Shown: positions 43,691 to 55,438, counted from the stretch's first letter. The stretch is 64,000 nt of DNA from Ryuthela nishihirai (GCA_038380435.1 JAWZYU010000020.1:40642307-40706306); one strand, 5' to 3'. The notes: generated by a model not told the origin, from the letters alone. A program made the numbers and translations.

Positions 43691-43900
43691 AATTGGAAGT
43701 AGTGCTTTCTCTCTTTGAACGATTAGCAAGGAAATCGGGTATAGACAGCAGGACTAGACAAATAAAGGCGACTCCAACCAAAGTCGTGTTTCGGGGAGTC
43801 GTTAAGAGTTCACGGACAATGCACGTTCCCATCCGCAGTATCTGTCTGGGTTCGGTCTTAATCACTACCGGAGACAGAACTGGGAAAACGGGGTGGTAAA
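43691..43900. other. GC-richer unassigned segment
   Basis: Frames on both strands are open for about 70 codons. The plus strand reads LFERLARKSGIDSRTRQI and ends TGKTGW at a TAA. The composition stands out from the AT-rich flanks and no repeat family matches. It may be an exon or retroposed gene piece; no function can be given. Confidence 0.2.
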
Positions 43901-43904
43901 TCAA

Positions 43905-45225
43905 AGAAAAGATATGAACTCATTTAGATGTTGAAATCCATTGCAAAGCAGCTTGTACTTGTAATTTTCGTTTTCAAAATATATACATTTTTTATATTCT
44001 GCTGAATTGAAAATTCTAAACGATTCTGGAAATAACGGAAGGCAGTTTAATGGGAGCGATGGGGCACATGCTTCCTCAAATTTAAGTAATGAGTTTGAAG
44101 GGGGTGATTTTTTAATGTAAAATTATGGAAAAACAGATTTTTAACAATTAGTTTTATCAATTAATCACCTTACATTATGCTCCTGGAGTAACCATAATAG
44201 AAAAACTAATATACACGTTCTTTTAATTTTATTGTCCCACAAAAGTTGGCACATCATTTTTTTTAAACATAATTTTCTCTTAGCACACCTCCCTTAATTT
44301 TAAGGCAGAAAATATTTGCTATGAATTTTAAATATTGTCTTTCCTAGCCATTTCAAAAATTGGTGGTCTGTTTCGTTATCTAAACATATTCGAGTTCTAA
44401 ACAGACATATATTCAGAGTATACACACACACAGTAAGAGAATATTACGCACATTCCTAAACTCTACGACTAAAATTATTTGGAAGATTTAAAAAAAAAGA
44501 ATTTTAGCGTATATTATTTTAAATTTTTTAATTTGAATCTAATTATAAACTTTAACAAAAGAAAGTAAATATATTTATTTATTCTAGATAAGTTTATTTG
44601 AATATTAATTAAAAGGTATTATACCTCTATCAAATTTTACTTTCTCCCTCGTCGTTTCTCATAAGGTTAGCTTTAGGCACTTCAAAAAATATTTTCCACC
44701 TGAGTCTTGTCGCTAATATACTACGGGGGAAAACGATTTTGCGCTTTTTATTTCAGGGCAGTTAATTTCTTTATTGAGTTTGAAGAGAAAACTTCAGATT
44801 GCTGTAAATTTTCTCTTTGTAAGTAACAATATTCCTTTTTTTTGGTTTGTTTGATGTTAAATATTAATAATGAATGCTTTTGAAAAATCGACTCTTATAC
44901 GTACCTGTAGTATGAGATTTTCCACTCCAAAAAAGGCCCATACTCAAGGCAGTTGCAATGATGAATCCTCCTCATATTTTATCAGTAGTTTATACTGAAC
45001 TAACAGTTTCGACTTTTATAACCACTGTCATTTTCACTGAATTCAGCATATTTGCTAGTATTGACCCGCGGCATGTCAACATTGTCGTCAATAAAAAAGA
45101 AGTTTAAAATAATGGATAGCTAATGATAAAGTAGATAGTTCAAGAATAAGGCCCACAGAAGATTCAAAATGCTTAACAAAAACTGCGCCGTTGATAACTG
45201 TCATTTGTCAGATTTATTGAGCTTG
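43905..45225. other. AT-rich spacer
   Basis: No gene or repeat recognised. Confidence 0.4.
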
Positions 45226-45228
45226 ACA

Positions 45229-45405
45229 TTGTCCTTGTGATCAAGTGGTTTACACGCTTCGCTTCAAGTTTATGGGACCTTAATTCGAGATCCAATAGGT
45301 ATGGTTATTTTCTTTCTGCCGAGATCTCGCCTTCATAATAGGTCATCTGACGTCTTACATCGACAGGCTCTTATCAGACCAGTGATAAACAGTTGTTTGA
45401 GAGGT
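45229..45405 (+). repeat. SINE-B copy, very old
   Basis: The order of SINE-B blocks is preserved: TGTGATCAAGTGGTTTACACGC, AATTCGAGATCC, TTTCTGCCGAGATCTCGCC, GACAGGCTCTTATCAGACC, CAGTTGTTTGAGAGGTG. Divergence is far greater than in the adjacent copy. Confidence 0.7.
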
Positions 45406-45518
45406 GTAAAAAAAAATATCAACTAAGAATTTAATTCTCTAATGCTTTTTTCGTCATTTGCATCCCTTGGAATTTAACCTTCAGTATCAGAATTTATAGC
45501 ATTTATATACATCTAAGT

Positions 45519-45779
45519 CGTCCTGTGTCCCAGTGGTTAGCGCGCTTGGCTACTGATCTACGGGACCTGTGTTCGAGCCCCGGGTAAGGCATGGATGTTT
45601 GTGATGTTTTTCTGCTGAGGTCCTGCCATCCTCTCAGATCTTCTACTTTGGCATATAAACTGACAGGCTCCTGTCAGACCTCTGTGGCACCTGCCATTCT
45701 TTCAGACCTTCTACTTCGGCATATAAACTGACAGGCTCCTGTCAGCTGCTTGAGGGGGTATTTATTTTTATTATTTTAT
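45519..45779 (+). repeat. SINE-B copy with internal tandem duplication
   Basis: Complete from GTCCCAGTGGTTAGCGCGCTT through GCTTGAGGGGGTATTTATT. The block CCTGCCAT...TCTACTTTGGCATATAAACTGACAGG and onward to CCTGTCAG occurs twice in tandem (about 45623-45681 and 45690-45747), lengthening the copy by roughly 60 bp. Confidence 0.88.
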
Positions 45780-45784
45780 GATAT

Positions 45785-46930
45785 GGGTTCTGCTTTAATG
45801 AACAGTGCTGTGGAACTGAAAGAAAAAGCCCAGTTGTTTTGCATTATACAAAAGCGAGGTTACTTTTCTTGGAACTTTTAATCAGAGTGTATTAAGGTTA
45901 GGAGAGAACAGAAAAATTTCTGCCACGTCCACTAGAAGAGTGGCGTTGTAGTTTATCATTTAGCGGCTACCTCTTAAGGGGAAAGGGAAGATGATTGAGA
46001 GATGAGGAGAGTTTGGGATGCAATGGTTTTCTGCATATCGGGCTGCGATGGTATCCAAACCCTATGCACGCACGGCCAACCGAATAATTGCCATTTTCAC
46101 TCCATGGTATTATTAGCGTTGCTGAATCGCTAAACATTTCTCATTAAGGTGAAGACAAGGTCTATATTGAGGTCAAATCATATGTAAAGTTAAGCGTGCC
46201 AACAAATACCTATATCACTTCTAAAAGTGAAATGATTAATTTTTCTACTGCAGGAATGGCCAACCTATAGTATCCGAGACAAGAGTGGAAAGCTAGATGA
46301 ATTTACTTGGCACACATGAGCGCTCAACAAAATCATCGCGTAACTTTTTTTTGACAAAAGACTCTTTTCCTACCTCAATTTGGATGCGGAAACTGCAATT
46401 TCGACTCTATTATCGGGGATAAGTCAGAAGAGAAATTTCCTTATGTCATGTAATCATTGATTAAGCTTTATAAATTTTAAAGGCTATTCCAAATCTCTGA
46501 TAAATGTTATTCTAAAAAGCGCTATATTTGGCTTCTGAGGTTAAAATATGGAAGTTGAGTATTGAAAATTACAATACGAGTGAAACGTTAATTTACCTTT
46601 CTAAAAAAATTTCTTTAATTACTAAAATAATTTTAAAAACATCTGAATCATATTATTATTTTTTTCAATAAGACTGAAATCCAAGAATACAACGGAATCA
46701 GCAAGTATTTAAATAAATTAATATTTATTTCACATTAAAAATCCCTAAATCATTCACTATTTGCGAAAAACACACGGAAAATCAGAAAATCTAAGAGCAC
46801 TGTACTTTCGTCGCCACACACTTCAATTTATTAACCCCTGTAAGACGACTTCACTGGAGTGATCGTCTGTGTGTGATTTTTCCACACATAGCTATGCTTT
46901 GAAGCGTACCGCTAAGAAATAAAATCTACT
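45785..46930. other. AT-rich spacer
   Basis: No gene recognised. 45900-46080 is slightly GC-richer without open frames. Confidence 0.4.
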
Positions 46931-46936
46931 TTCACC

Positions 46937-47221
46937 ATTGGGGGAAGGGGACCATCGACAGCTGTTAATAGACAGATGGAAGCCGTTCGTGAAGGCCATC
47001 CAGTGTGTATTTTAACCTGCACAGGGTATGGCTCTCCTTCAGGCGGGATCATGGCTTAATGTCTCATTCGACGGACGGAGGTCTTTCCAAAGCATTTCTC
47101 AACGAGGGAAAGGTGGGGGATTAGTGGAGATAATTTCAACACTAGCACAGTTGGGACTCGAACCTGGAAACTGGAGATTACAAACTTGGCGCGCTACCGA
47201 CTGGACGAATCCCCGCTCCCA
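46937..47221 (-). repeat. SINE-A copy, minus strand, tail missing
   Basis: On the minus strand: GGGAGCGGGGATTCGTCCAG, GGTTCGAGTCCCAACTGTGC, TTGAAATTATCTCC, core with CACTGGATGGCCTTCACG, and TCCCCTTCCCCCAAT. The last 90 bp or so are absent. Confidence 0.82.
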
Positions 47222-47224
47222 AAA

Positions 47225-47860
47225 GAAAAGTAAATACTTAAAATTAGTATGAACATAATTCGAAACAATGTTTTAAACGTCGAATTCTAACAGCAGTAAA
47301 ACTGCTGAGAATTGTACAAACAAATGTATTAAGAAATTCAAAATAAATATATCACCATTTATCGAAAGTAGTGCTTGTAAATAAACTCGCTGAAAATAAT
47401 GTTATTGAATACAAAGGGTCGAAGTTTGCCCATCATTTGAATTGAAACCCTTCACTTCCTCCCTCCCCCTTTGAGTTTGGCAGCATTCCTGCGACCCATT
47501 CCGTGAATTTGCCCCTCTGCTTACGATCTTTCATTCTTTGTGGGGTACGATTATATATTTGAATACTAGATTCAGGGCTTCAAGTTAGACTCATCAGTTT
47601 TCATTCATTATAGCTTAAATTATACCTGATAAACATTGCCGTTGCCAGACCAGTGACTGGTGCCACTACTGGCTACTGGCGTCTACTCTGGGTGCAAAAC
47701 AAACTAGGGGGCGTCTTTAAATTATTGCATGGTCAATTCTTATTAATATGCGCAAAAATTAACTGCTCAATAGGGGTGATAAACCTTGATGACAAAAACA
47801 CATTAATTCATTTTTGCAAGGAAGCCATAACCTGTGCATGAAGTTTCCTTCTGCTCCTAA
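47225..47860. other. AT-rich spacer
   Basis: No feature recognised. A pyrimidine-rich CTTCCTCCCTCCCCCTTTG lies near 47455. Confidence 0.4.
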
Positions 47861-47876
47861 GATCTTTCGAATAGGA

Positions 47877-48249
47877 TTTAGTTGTTTTACCTCTGAGCGG
47901 CACCTTTTTTGCACACAATGGGCTAAATGGCCAGATCACAAGGACCCCGAGGGTTCAGAGAAGGTTGGGGGAGGAGACTCACTGAGCAGCTGTTAGGAGA
48001 CATGGTAGCTTCCCGTCTAGGTTATCCAGCGTATTCTTTAATGTACAAGGGTATGGCTCTCCCTCACACGGGTTAACGTTCCATCCGACGGACGGCGGCC
48101 TTTCCAAGCCCATCTGTGACCCCTACTGACTGTGGACATAGCGAGGAGTTTTGAGGAGATAAATCTTAACTCTGGCGCAGTTGAAACCCGAACCTTGGAA
48201 CTGCAGATTACAAGTCTTGTCACGCTACCGACTGAGCCACGCCCGCCCC
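47877..48249 (-). repeat. SINE-A copy, minus strand
   Basis: The minus strand reads GGGGCGGGCGTGGCTCAGTC, a degraded B box (GGTTCGGGTTTC), core and an AGAGGTAAAACAACTAAATC end. ATCTTTCGAATAG (47862-47874) and ATCTTTCAAATAA (48250-48262) form a target duplication with two mismatches. Confidence 0.88.
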
Positions 48250-48264
48250 ATCTTTCAAATAAGT

Positions 48265-49520
48265 TTTCCTCCATCCTACTCGAAACCCTTCAGATCTGAA
48301 ATTTTTTTTGCAGAATGTGAAGAAAATAGACTACCCAAGTGTATTTTGGATGAGCTATAGTATATTTAAATGCCAAAACTCTGAATATTGAGTAAATATT
48401 ACTTCTGAAATTATGATTTAATTAGAATTGAAATGTATCTATAAAAAGTTTATCTCTAATGATTTTTAAAATTTTTTAATCAGTTCCAGTGCTTTGACTT
48501 ATTTTATTCATTAGTATAACCTGGACGGTTAATTTATTCAGCACTGCTCTCTTACATTAATCGATGTTGTTTTTACTCTCTTATCTGCAAGTCTTACAGT
48601 GAAAATAATACATCATGCAGTTACTTTAAGTAAGTCATACACTTGATATATGTATCTATAAAAGTAATATTAATGGTATGCGTTTTTCACTAAATTTAGA
48701 AGTGTAGAATTTTAATTTGCGATAACCTTCGTATATATATATATGAAGTATTAAATTATTGGTTAAAGCGGATAATAAAATGTAATATCATTTTTAGAAT
48801 CTCCAGTTGAAGATTTGGACTGACTGTTTATTTACATTAAATTTTGTTACCATTTGAACTATTTTCGTAATGTGATTTATAATACTTGTAGTATGAATAT
48901 GGTAAAATCTTTAGAAACAGAGAAACAGAATAAATGCTAAATACTAATAATTCAGCTTTTAGTCGTCTTGTATATAATATTAAATTGAGGTGTTTTGTAA
49001 AGGCTTAGCAGATTATTCCTAGATTCCTTTTCAGAGCACTTAACATTTTCGTAGAAATTGAAAGGTGCATTTGAAGACTACGTTCTTTTCGTTCGTAAGT
49101 TTTTTTACAGTACACATGAATATGATCTTTTTTATTTATTTATTTTGTATAAATGTAGCTTAGCTTCCAGTATATAAATTGGTGTATATGCTGATTCCTT
49201 GTGCACTTATTTCTCTTACACAAATATCAGCAGAATTCTGGATGTTTTGTGTATAAGGAATGAAAACATTTAAAAAATTATACTAGTTTTGTCTGAAGAA
49301 ACGATCAATAGATGGCGTAGTGAGCACTATACAGCTTCTGAATACATAAATATATATCATTTTTCTTTTTAAGCAAAATAGTTTTGTCACATCACAGTAT
49401 GTCAGTTAGAAAAATATTCACATATTCTACGTCAGCTTTTACATGCCAAAAATGTTGTACTATTGAAATTTAAGTACCTTTAGGTCATAATGCTCATTGT
49501 TACCAAACACGTCTCAAAGG
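48265..49520. other. AT-rich spacer
   Basis: No gene recognised. A short (TA)n tract lies at 48733-48743. Confidence 0.4.
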
Positions 49521-49521
49521 G

Positions 49522-49527
49522 TTTATT
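49522..49527 (-). promoter_or_regulatory. AATAAA polyadenylation-signal candidate
   Basis: The minus strand carries AATAAA 62 bp after the stop of the candidate exon at 49589-49993. Chance matches are common in AT-rich DNA, so this supports the exon only weakly. Confidence 0.3.
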
Positions 49528-49588
49528 TTTGTCCCTTGGATCGTTGTCAAATTTATCCCCCAAGATAAACTACTGTACTAATAGTGAA

Positions 49589-49993
49589 CTAAGCGAAGAG
49601 TGCAGTCAGTAAAACGTATGTGGCAGTTGCTAAACGAACGGCCAGCGTCGCGCTGATATTGCCATCGGAAGCAAAGGAGCGATTGTCCTGCTCCAGCTCC
49701 TCCGTTGCACTCGAATTGGGATGCTGTGTGATAATCCAAAGCAGTCTTAATATGTCATCAACCACTTGTTGCAGTGGAAGAAGCACATCAAGACCAGTAG
49801 ATAAGTCGTTGTTTCTCCTATCATCTCTACGCGTAGAGCCACAAATCCACCAAGTGTTCCACTTGTGAAGCGTGGAATGCATGAAATGACCGTATAGTGT
49901 TATGTGGCGAGTAGTGTCATCATCTGTAGGATCTGGCAGATTTGACGGTTTTTGCTCCCTGACGGTTGCTTGTACGACAACAGGGTGCTTACA
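49589..49993 (-). CDS. Candidate terminal coding exon, possibly of a GPI-anchored protein
   Basis: On the minus strand a frame is open from an acceptor-like CCCTGCAG (AG at 49994-49995) to a TAG at 49589, giving 134 residues with no internal stop. The segment is clearly GC-richer than its surroundings and matches no repeat in the window. It begins CKHPVVVQATVREQ and contains STLHKWNTWWICGSTRRDD, one NSS and one NIS sequon. It ends DGNISATLAVRLATATYVLL plus TALFA: small residues followed by a C-terminal hydrophobic run with no cytoplasmic tail, as in GPI-attachment signals. I do not recognise the protein. It has no upstream exon that joins in frame here. It could also be a unique transposon fragment. 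Confidence 0.33.
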   Translation of the reverse strand, partial: CKHPVVVQATVREQKPSNLPDPTDDDTTRHITLYGHFMHSTLHKWNTWWICGSTRRDDRRNNDLSTGLDVLLPLQQVVDDILRLLWIITQHPNSSATEELEQDNRSFASDGNISATLAVRLATATYVLLTALFA

Positions 49994-50345
49994 CTGCAGG
50001 GCTCAGCCCTGACAGACTGCCATTGTCTCAGGCCGCGCACCAATAATTAGTGGACTCCTTCTTTAGCTTGGCATTTCTGGCACAGGACCTTGTATTGGAT
50101 GCGCTCTCGCCTTGAGAGGGGAAAAAAAAATCCCTAACGGTTGCTTACTTACTTCGTTTCTTCAAAGGTGAAGGCAACTCATGTTCTGTTTGAGAGTTGA
50201 TAAAGTTAGATAGTGAAGCTCAGCTGATTTCGATAGACTTCTAGCCGGCTGAAACCTTGCTCTGGATAGTTACCGTAGCTAGGATAGGAGCAGTGCTCTT
50301 GTTTTCAAGGCTGGAACGTCTGTGGGGATGTTTTCCTAGGACATA
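49994..50345. other. GC-richer flank of the candidate exon
   Basis: The island continues to about 50340. It includes a minus-strand donor-like GAA|GTAAGT at 50153/50152, but the frame before it does not join the candidate exon in phase. CAGGGCTCAGCCCTGACAG (49997-50015) is a small palindrome. Confidence 0.25.
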
Positions 50346-51300
50346 ATGTAAGTGATATCATTGTATATTATGGACCTTCAAATATTATGGCATATTATGG
50401 AAATAACAAGTTTTATTAACTCTTTTGAGCATAAGAAGTTATAAAATTGCATTAAAAGCTTGGTTTTCTATGTATTTTCCTAAATAAGCTTAGTGTTTTG
50501 CAAAAAAAAAAAGAAACGGTTTTAGTATACATCTAAAAAATGCATTTATTTTTAATCTCAAAATGCTTCACTGTATTTATCGCTTTGAAATATCTCAAAA
50601 TGCTTCACTGTATTTATCGTTTTGATATTTTACTTTGAGGAATGCCCAATTTTTATGCACATTAATTCATTTTGATGTCAATAATCTGGAAACCCATAAT
50701 TATTACAATATAGTTTGCAAAAATTCTAGGTGCATTGCGAATGCACTTTGATATAAAAGGCTTGTATAATGCATTAAAATAAGGTGCAAGAGTAGCTTAA
50801 AACAAACCATTCGGCCATGAAGTTTCTTATAGGAGAACAGATAAAAATACTCACTGTGTTAGCTATATTTAGCATCAAGCTTGTCACAATGAGCGATTGA
50901 CTGTTTGTATTCCACACTCACGGTGTAACTTTTCTAGATTCATTATCGAGATTGAGTTTTTCAATAGTATAAGCTAATAAGAGATTATCCGTAAATAATA
51001 AAAAATCTACTGTATTGTGTGTAATTATACAGAATCTAGTGTTTGTGCACATTGGGAGCTAAATGCTTAGTAAAGGATGGTGATCTTTAAGCCAGGGTTT
51101 AGCGATCGTACCACATCCATGGACCACTTGTAAAATAGAATTCATGAACCGCGACCACACCTAAATCATATGGTTACAGATAACTTAGTAATGTAAGTAT
51201 TCTGCAATGAAAATTAAAATTTGAATAGCCTTGTCTAATATGAAATAATAGAAATATATATATATATTCAATAACGCGTATTTTTGTCTTTTTCTTAATT
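50346..51300. other. AT-rich spacer with a 37-bp tandem pair
   Basis: ATCTCAAAATGCTTCACTGT and onward occurs at 50555-50582 and again at 50592-50619, a short tandem duplication. Nothing else recognised. Confidence 0.45.
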
Positions 51301-51305
51301 ATTTT

Positions 51306-51885
51306 TTAGCTTGTTTAAAAAAAAACATTTATTTTTATTTTGCAGCCGTCTGTCTGTTCGTTTGTAGACATTCAACTTTTTTATTTTAACAAATAGTGAA
51401 AAATTCTATTTGGGTTGAATAAGTACTAATAGATATTACTATTCACGTATTTCTAGTCTTTCAATGGTTTTAATTTCCACCACTAAAAAGCCCTAAATTC
51501 GAAAATGCAAAATTTTAAACGAATATTACTTTAAAATTTTAAACAAAGTTGTGAACAGTCTAAAATTGTAAATAGTATTAATGCCAGAGTTTTTTAAAAT
51601 TTTGGTGGTAGAGTGTGGTAGTGAAGGAGTTTACAAGGAATGAAGCGATTTGACCCCCTTACCCCAGAGGATGAAACGAAATATTTTAGATTTAAGAGAC
51701 GAAAAATACTTTATCTTATGGAATATTACTATTCACATTAAGTTTGAATTTCCACCATTTAGATGTTGCTAACTAAAGTCAAAAAATGAGAAATGCCATT
51801 TGAAAACGAGCATTCCATATTCACTAGAGGCAACATGTTAATTCTTTTAGTTTGTTGTTTTACTTTAATAACTTTTTCAATATCA
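51306..51885 (+). repeat. Interspersed repeat B copy
   Basis: Opens GCTTGTTTAAAAAAAAACAT and CTGTCTGTTCGTTTGTAGAC. Unit one starts GGGTTGAATAAGTACTAATA (51413) and includes TTTTGGTGGTAGAGTGTGG and GACCCCCTTACCCCAGAGG. A partial second unit follows (51716), and the end is TTTGAAAACGAGCATTCC...TTCTTTTAGTTT. It has the same layout as the copy at 52744. Confidence 0.75.
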
Positions 51886-51889
51886 TTAT

Positions 51890-52445
51890 GAGGAGTACCC
51901 ACCACAATTCCGAGAATCAAATCTGGAAACCCCTCCTATAAACGACCTATAGATTGTCACGTCTTTTGCATATATTTAATACAATAAATTTTGAAGTTTA
52001 CTTAATATATAGTTTTTTATTCAGTTCAATAATCCATAGCTAAATAACTTTTAAAAAGACAGCTAATTTCAAGTATTTTTGGGGAAGTACTTTATTGCTT
52101 CAAAGTATTTTTTTATAGAAGTAATTTTTGCTAAAGAATAAATAGTGTATCCAAAATTAGGTTTTGTTTTACAGTTGGGATATTTTTTCATACGAAATTT
52201 TCGTTATTTATTAGCAAGAGCATGTGGAAGGATTAGTCGTAATATAAACTTCGTATGATCGATACCATCTCTTGTTAGAGTTCTTATTTTTCCATTCTGT
52301 AGTGTCTTCCTTTCTTACTGATGGGCATTCAAAAACCACTGGCCATGCTATCGAATGTTAATCCGTATTTTGACGTGAACTTATGCAATTCGTAACTCTC
52401 TTTAATTTCCTACTAAACTGCTAGTCGTTTTTAATCTGTTCAATA
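51890..52445. other. AT-rich spacer
   Basis: Nothing recognised. Confidence 0.4.
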
Positions 52446-52453
52446 GTCTAAAA

Positions 52454-52654
52454 CAGGGGTTCTCAACGTGGGGTACGCGGTAAATTTTTTTGGGGTACGC
52501 TGTGAGAGCTCAAAAGTCTCTTGATCTAGTAACAAAGTCGCTAAGTTGGCATTATTATACTATAACTGTAATTTTATCTATCTATATAAGGACTACGCCA
52601 GTTACATACACATTTCCAGGGGGTACGTGAAGCATAAAAGATTGAGGACCACTG
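52454..52654. mobile_element. hAT-type miniature element, 201 bp, perfect target duplication
   Basis: The left end CAGGGGTTCTCAACGTGG and the right end GATTGAGGACCACTG are inverted repeats. GTCTAAAA lies on both sides (52446-52453 and 52655-52662) without mismatch. The body contains GGTACGCGGTAAATTT and GGTACGTGAAGCAT. A fragment of the same family sits at 28645. Confidence 0.88.
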
Positions 52655-52743
52655 GTCTAAAATGTTAAGAATATTAAAGTAAAAAGCTGGGCCAATTTAA
52701 CAGATTATTTCGAAACATTTACTGAGAGGTGTAAGAGTTACAA

Positions 52744-53310
52744 TTTCTAGCTTGTTTTAAAAAAGATCTATTGTTTGCACTTTGTCGGTCTGTCTGTAGA
52801 CATTACATTCTTTTTTGATTTTAGACATAAATTAAAAATTCTTTTTGGGTTGGAGAAGTATTGATGAAATACTAGGATTCGAATTTTTTGAATATCTCAT
52901 TTGTTTTAATAGTGCACTGAAATGGGAAAAAACTAAAAAAAATGGGAAAACTTTAAATGAATATTGCCATTTTGTGTAAATGAATATATCCATTTGTAAT
53001 AGAAATTTGGTGGTAGAGTGCTATAGTCGAGGAATTTACACTGAGGGCAGCTATTTGCCTCCTTAACCCTGTATGTGTATGGGGTGGGACGCATTTGATT
53101 CATTTTAAGAGAAAAATTTTAAGATGATAAATTCTTTTTCCTTGTTAAGGTACTGATAAAATATTACTTTTAGAATTTTCACCAGTCATCCGTTAGTTCG
53201 AATTTCCACTATTAGAAGGTGAAAAAATTGGAAAATAACAAACTTTCTCTTTGAAAACGAGCATTCTATATTCTCCAGAGGTGATGTTATTCTTTTAGTT
53301 AATAAGAGAA
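52744..53310 (+). repeat. Interspersed repeat B copy
   Basis: Opens TCTAGCTTGTTTTAAAAAAG and GGTCTGTCTGTAGACATTAC. Unit one starts GGGTTGGAGAAGTATTGATG (52845) and includes TTTGGTGGTAGAGTGCTAT. A partial second unit starts TTAAGGTACTGATAAAATAT (53145). The end is CTCTTTGAAAACGAGCATTC, then TCTCCAGAGGTGATG. Confidence 0.75.
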
Positions 53311-53436
53311 AATGCTTCTTACATAATTTGTACTTAAGTATAATTTCCGACCAAAAAATAGTTTTAAAAACATAGAAACTATGAAACCATTGTCTACAAT
53401 TATAAAAGGTAAGTCAGGTCGTGTCTACGGAAACTA

Positions 53437-53892
53437 TCAAGATATTTATTTCTGTTTCGACAGATTTTGCTAACTTGTGGTTCCCGTGATACTCGACCGA
53501 AAGGTCCCAAATTTCGTACTCGAGTTATCCCTGTGTGACCCCGTTTTGGGTTAAAAAAATCGGATTCTTACCTGCAGTGGGATACCTTAAATTAATAATG
53601 CCTTTGGGAATGTGGGGATCTGGCAACGGCAGCAGATTTACACGCTGTTATTACTCTTACATTCACAGTTAGGGAGCAGTAAATGGCAACAATAAATTTG
53701 GCAGCAATTACCGTTTCCGGTAGGAATACCATGGTAAATATTTTCGTTTCTAGCAAACCCCTCTTTTGGAATTTCGACTTTAAATTTGACACTGCAACCC
53801 GGACGACAACTAGAAATACAGTTAAAATTTTAAGCTTCTACCATGATTACCCGATGAGATATGGCTACCACAGACACACATACACCTTCTTT
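53437..53892 (+). repeat. Interspersed repeat C copy, uninterrupted
   Basis: This copy shows the joined form of the repeat that is split at 24524-25446, ending CACCTTCTTTTATTATTATA. It contains an open 103-codon plus frame with no motif, which the other copy does not keep. Confidence 0.7.
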
Positions 53893-54385
53893 TATTATTA
53901 TAGATATTCTATATCTTTCGTTTCTTTTATTTTAATAAATATATATATAAGAAATATATATATATATATTTCTTTTGTTATATATTATATATAGATAGAT
54001 AACTGAAGGACAGTGTTATCTATTAAGGAATTTAATAATAATGAGTATAAATTTATTATTAAGGATTTATTAATAAGGGATTAAAGACCCCTTTCTTCAT
54101 TCAATTCATTGTCTGACAATATAAAGGTGTCGAGGTTCCTCTGGACGTTTCATTGTTCCAGTTTTGTACATCAGATATTTAGATATTAGAAACACTTAGC
54201 ATGAGCTGGTATAATACATTCAACAGGACTACAGGAAAGAAACCAATATTCTTGCAAAAAGCTGAAAAATTCTACTCAGAAAACTCAGCGTAAAAACATT
54301 GCGTAGTTGAAATGACCTCTACAGTTTGAAAAGCCATTCACAGAACGATTTGCAGCCCCTCAGTAGCCGTGATTCTAAGTTGCCA
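53893..54385. other. AT-rich spacer with (TA)n
   Basis: A TA-rich stretch at about 53937-53998 includes the palindrome GAAATATATATATATATATTTC. Nothing else recognised. Confidence 0.45.
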
Positions 54386-54464
54386 CTTATCGGATATATA
54401 TATTTTATCGATATTATATTCACTTATAGAATGAGTAAGCTTATCGGATATATATATTTTATCG
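54386..54464. repeat. 25-bp direct repeat pair
   Basis: CTTATCGGATATATATATTT plus TATCG occurs at 54386-54410 and identically at 54440-54464. Its origin is unknown. Confidence 0.75.
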
Positions 54465-54926
54465 GTAAATCCGTCCTGGTTGAGTTGATTTAAAAAATTT
54501 TAATTACGCTACAATTAAAAAAAATTCATTTCCGCTCAAAAGTATGGAGGGAAAACAAAAGTAATTGAATTAAAATTAATTTTGTTTTTCGGAGAGTTGA
54601 GTTTAAACTCTCAGCTTACGTTTACCATCAAGGAAAAGACTCAACAGGGGAAACAGGACAGCTATTCCGGGCAGCTGTCTTTCTGTTCGGCCCTGTGTAG
54701 TTTTGCATCGTGGGGATATCTGTAGTGTACTAGGTTCGTATCTCAACTATGCTAACTTTGCGTTTACTTTCGTCGTCGGTTAGAAACCTCGGGCCTGAAA
54801 AGCCGTCTTCCGACAGATGGAGGGATAAACCAAGTGTCAGTGGCGGTCATATGGAGGGGACCAACGGCCCCCTCCAAGAGACCCGCAATTGTTTTATTTT
54901 TTCATTTCAACAGACAGCCAATTTCT
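54465..54926. other. Spacer, partly more complex
   Basis: 54600-54880 is moderately GC-rich. A plus frame at 54749-55054 runs into the next SINE and has no motif. Confidence 0.3.
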
Positions 54927-54938
54927 TTTCTAAGAAGG

Positions 54939-55283
54939 TTGGGTTGTTTACCTCTGAGCGGCACTTTTTTGCACACAATGGGCTAAATGGCCAGGTACAT
55001 GAACCCCGAAGGCTCAGAGAAGGTTGGGGGGAGAAACAGCTGTTGGGAGACTGATGGTAGCTTCCCGTCAAGGCCATCCAGCGTGTTCTTTAACGTGCAC
55101 AGGGTATGGCTCTCCCGCACACGGGGCCACGGCTTAACGTCGCATCCGAAGGACGGCGGCCTTTCCAAGCCCATCGGTGTCCCCTACTGACCGTGGGCAA
55201 GGCGGGGAATTTTGCGGAGATAAATCTCAACGCTAACCCAGCTGGGACTCGAACCTAGGAACTGCAGATTACGAGCCTGGCGC
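54939..55283 (-). repeat. SINE-A copy, minus strand, 5' truncated, perfect target duplication
   Basis: The minus strand starts within the head (GCGCCAGGCTCGTAATCTGC), continues through the core and ends GGTAAACAACCCAAC. TTTCTAAGAAGG is repeated exactly at 54927-54938 and 55284-55295, so truncation occurred at insertion, as in incomplete target-primed reverse transcription. Confidence 0.93.
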
Positions 55284-55299
55284 TTTCTAAGAAGGAAAA

Positions 55300-55438
55300 C
55301 CCCTGACGCCTTCAATACCCCATATGAAGGCAATTGTGAGGATATAAAGGATTTTGCACTCCAGAAATGACACTTTTCATTACAAAATCATTCGTATATC
55401 CCTAAATGGCCACCTCCAGGATTGAAACTTTTGACCGC
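55300..55438. other. Short spacer
   Basis: Nothing recognised. Confidence 0.4.

Noticed and set aside
47653..47996. Host exon at about 47.65-47.84 kb
   Set aside because: The 62-codon frame is short, has no motif and runs toward a SINE.
50147..50153. Minus-strand splice donor GAA|GTAAGT joining to the candidate exon at 49993
   Set aside because: The open frame before the donor joins out of phase, and the in-phase frame has a stop four codons upstream.
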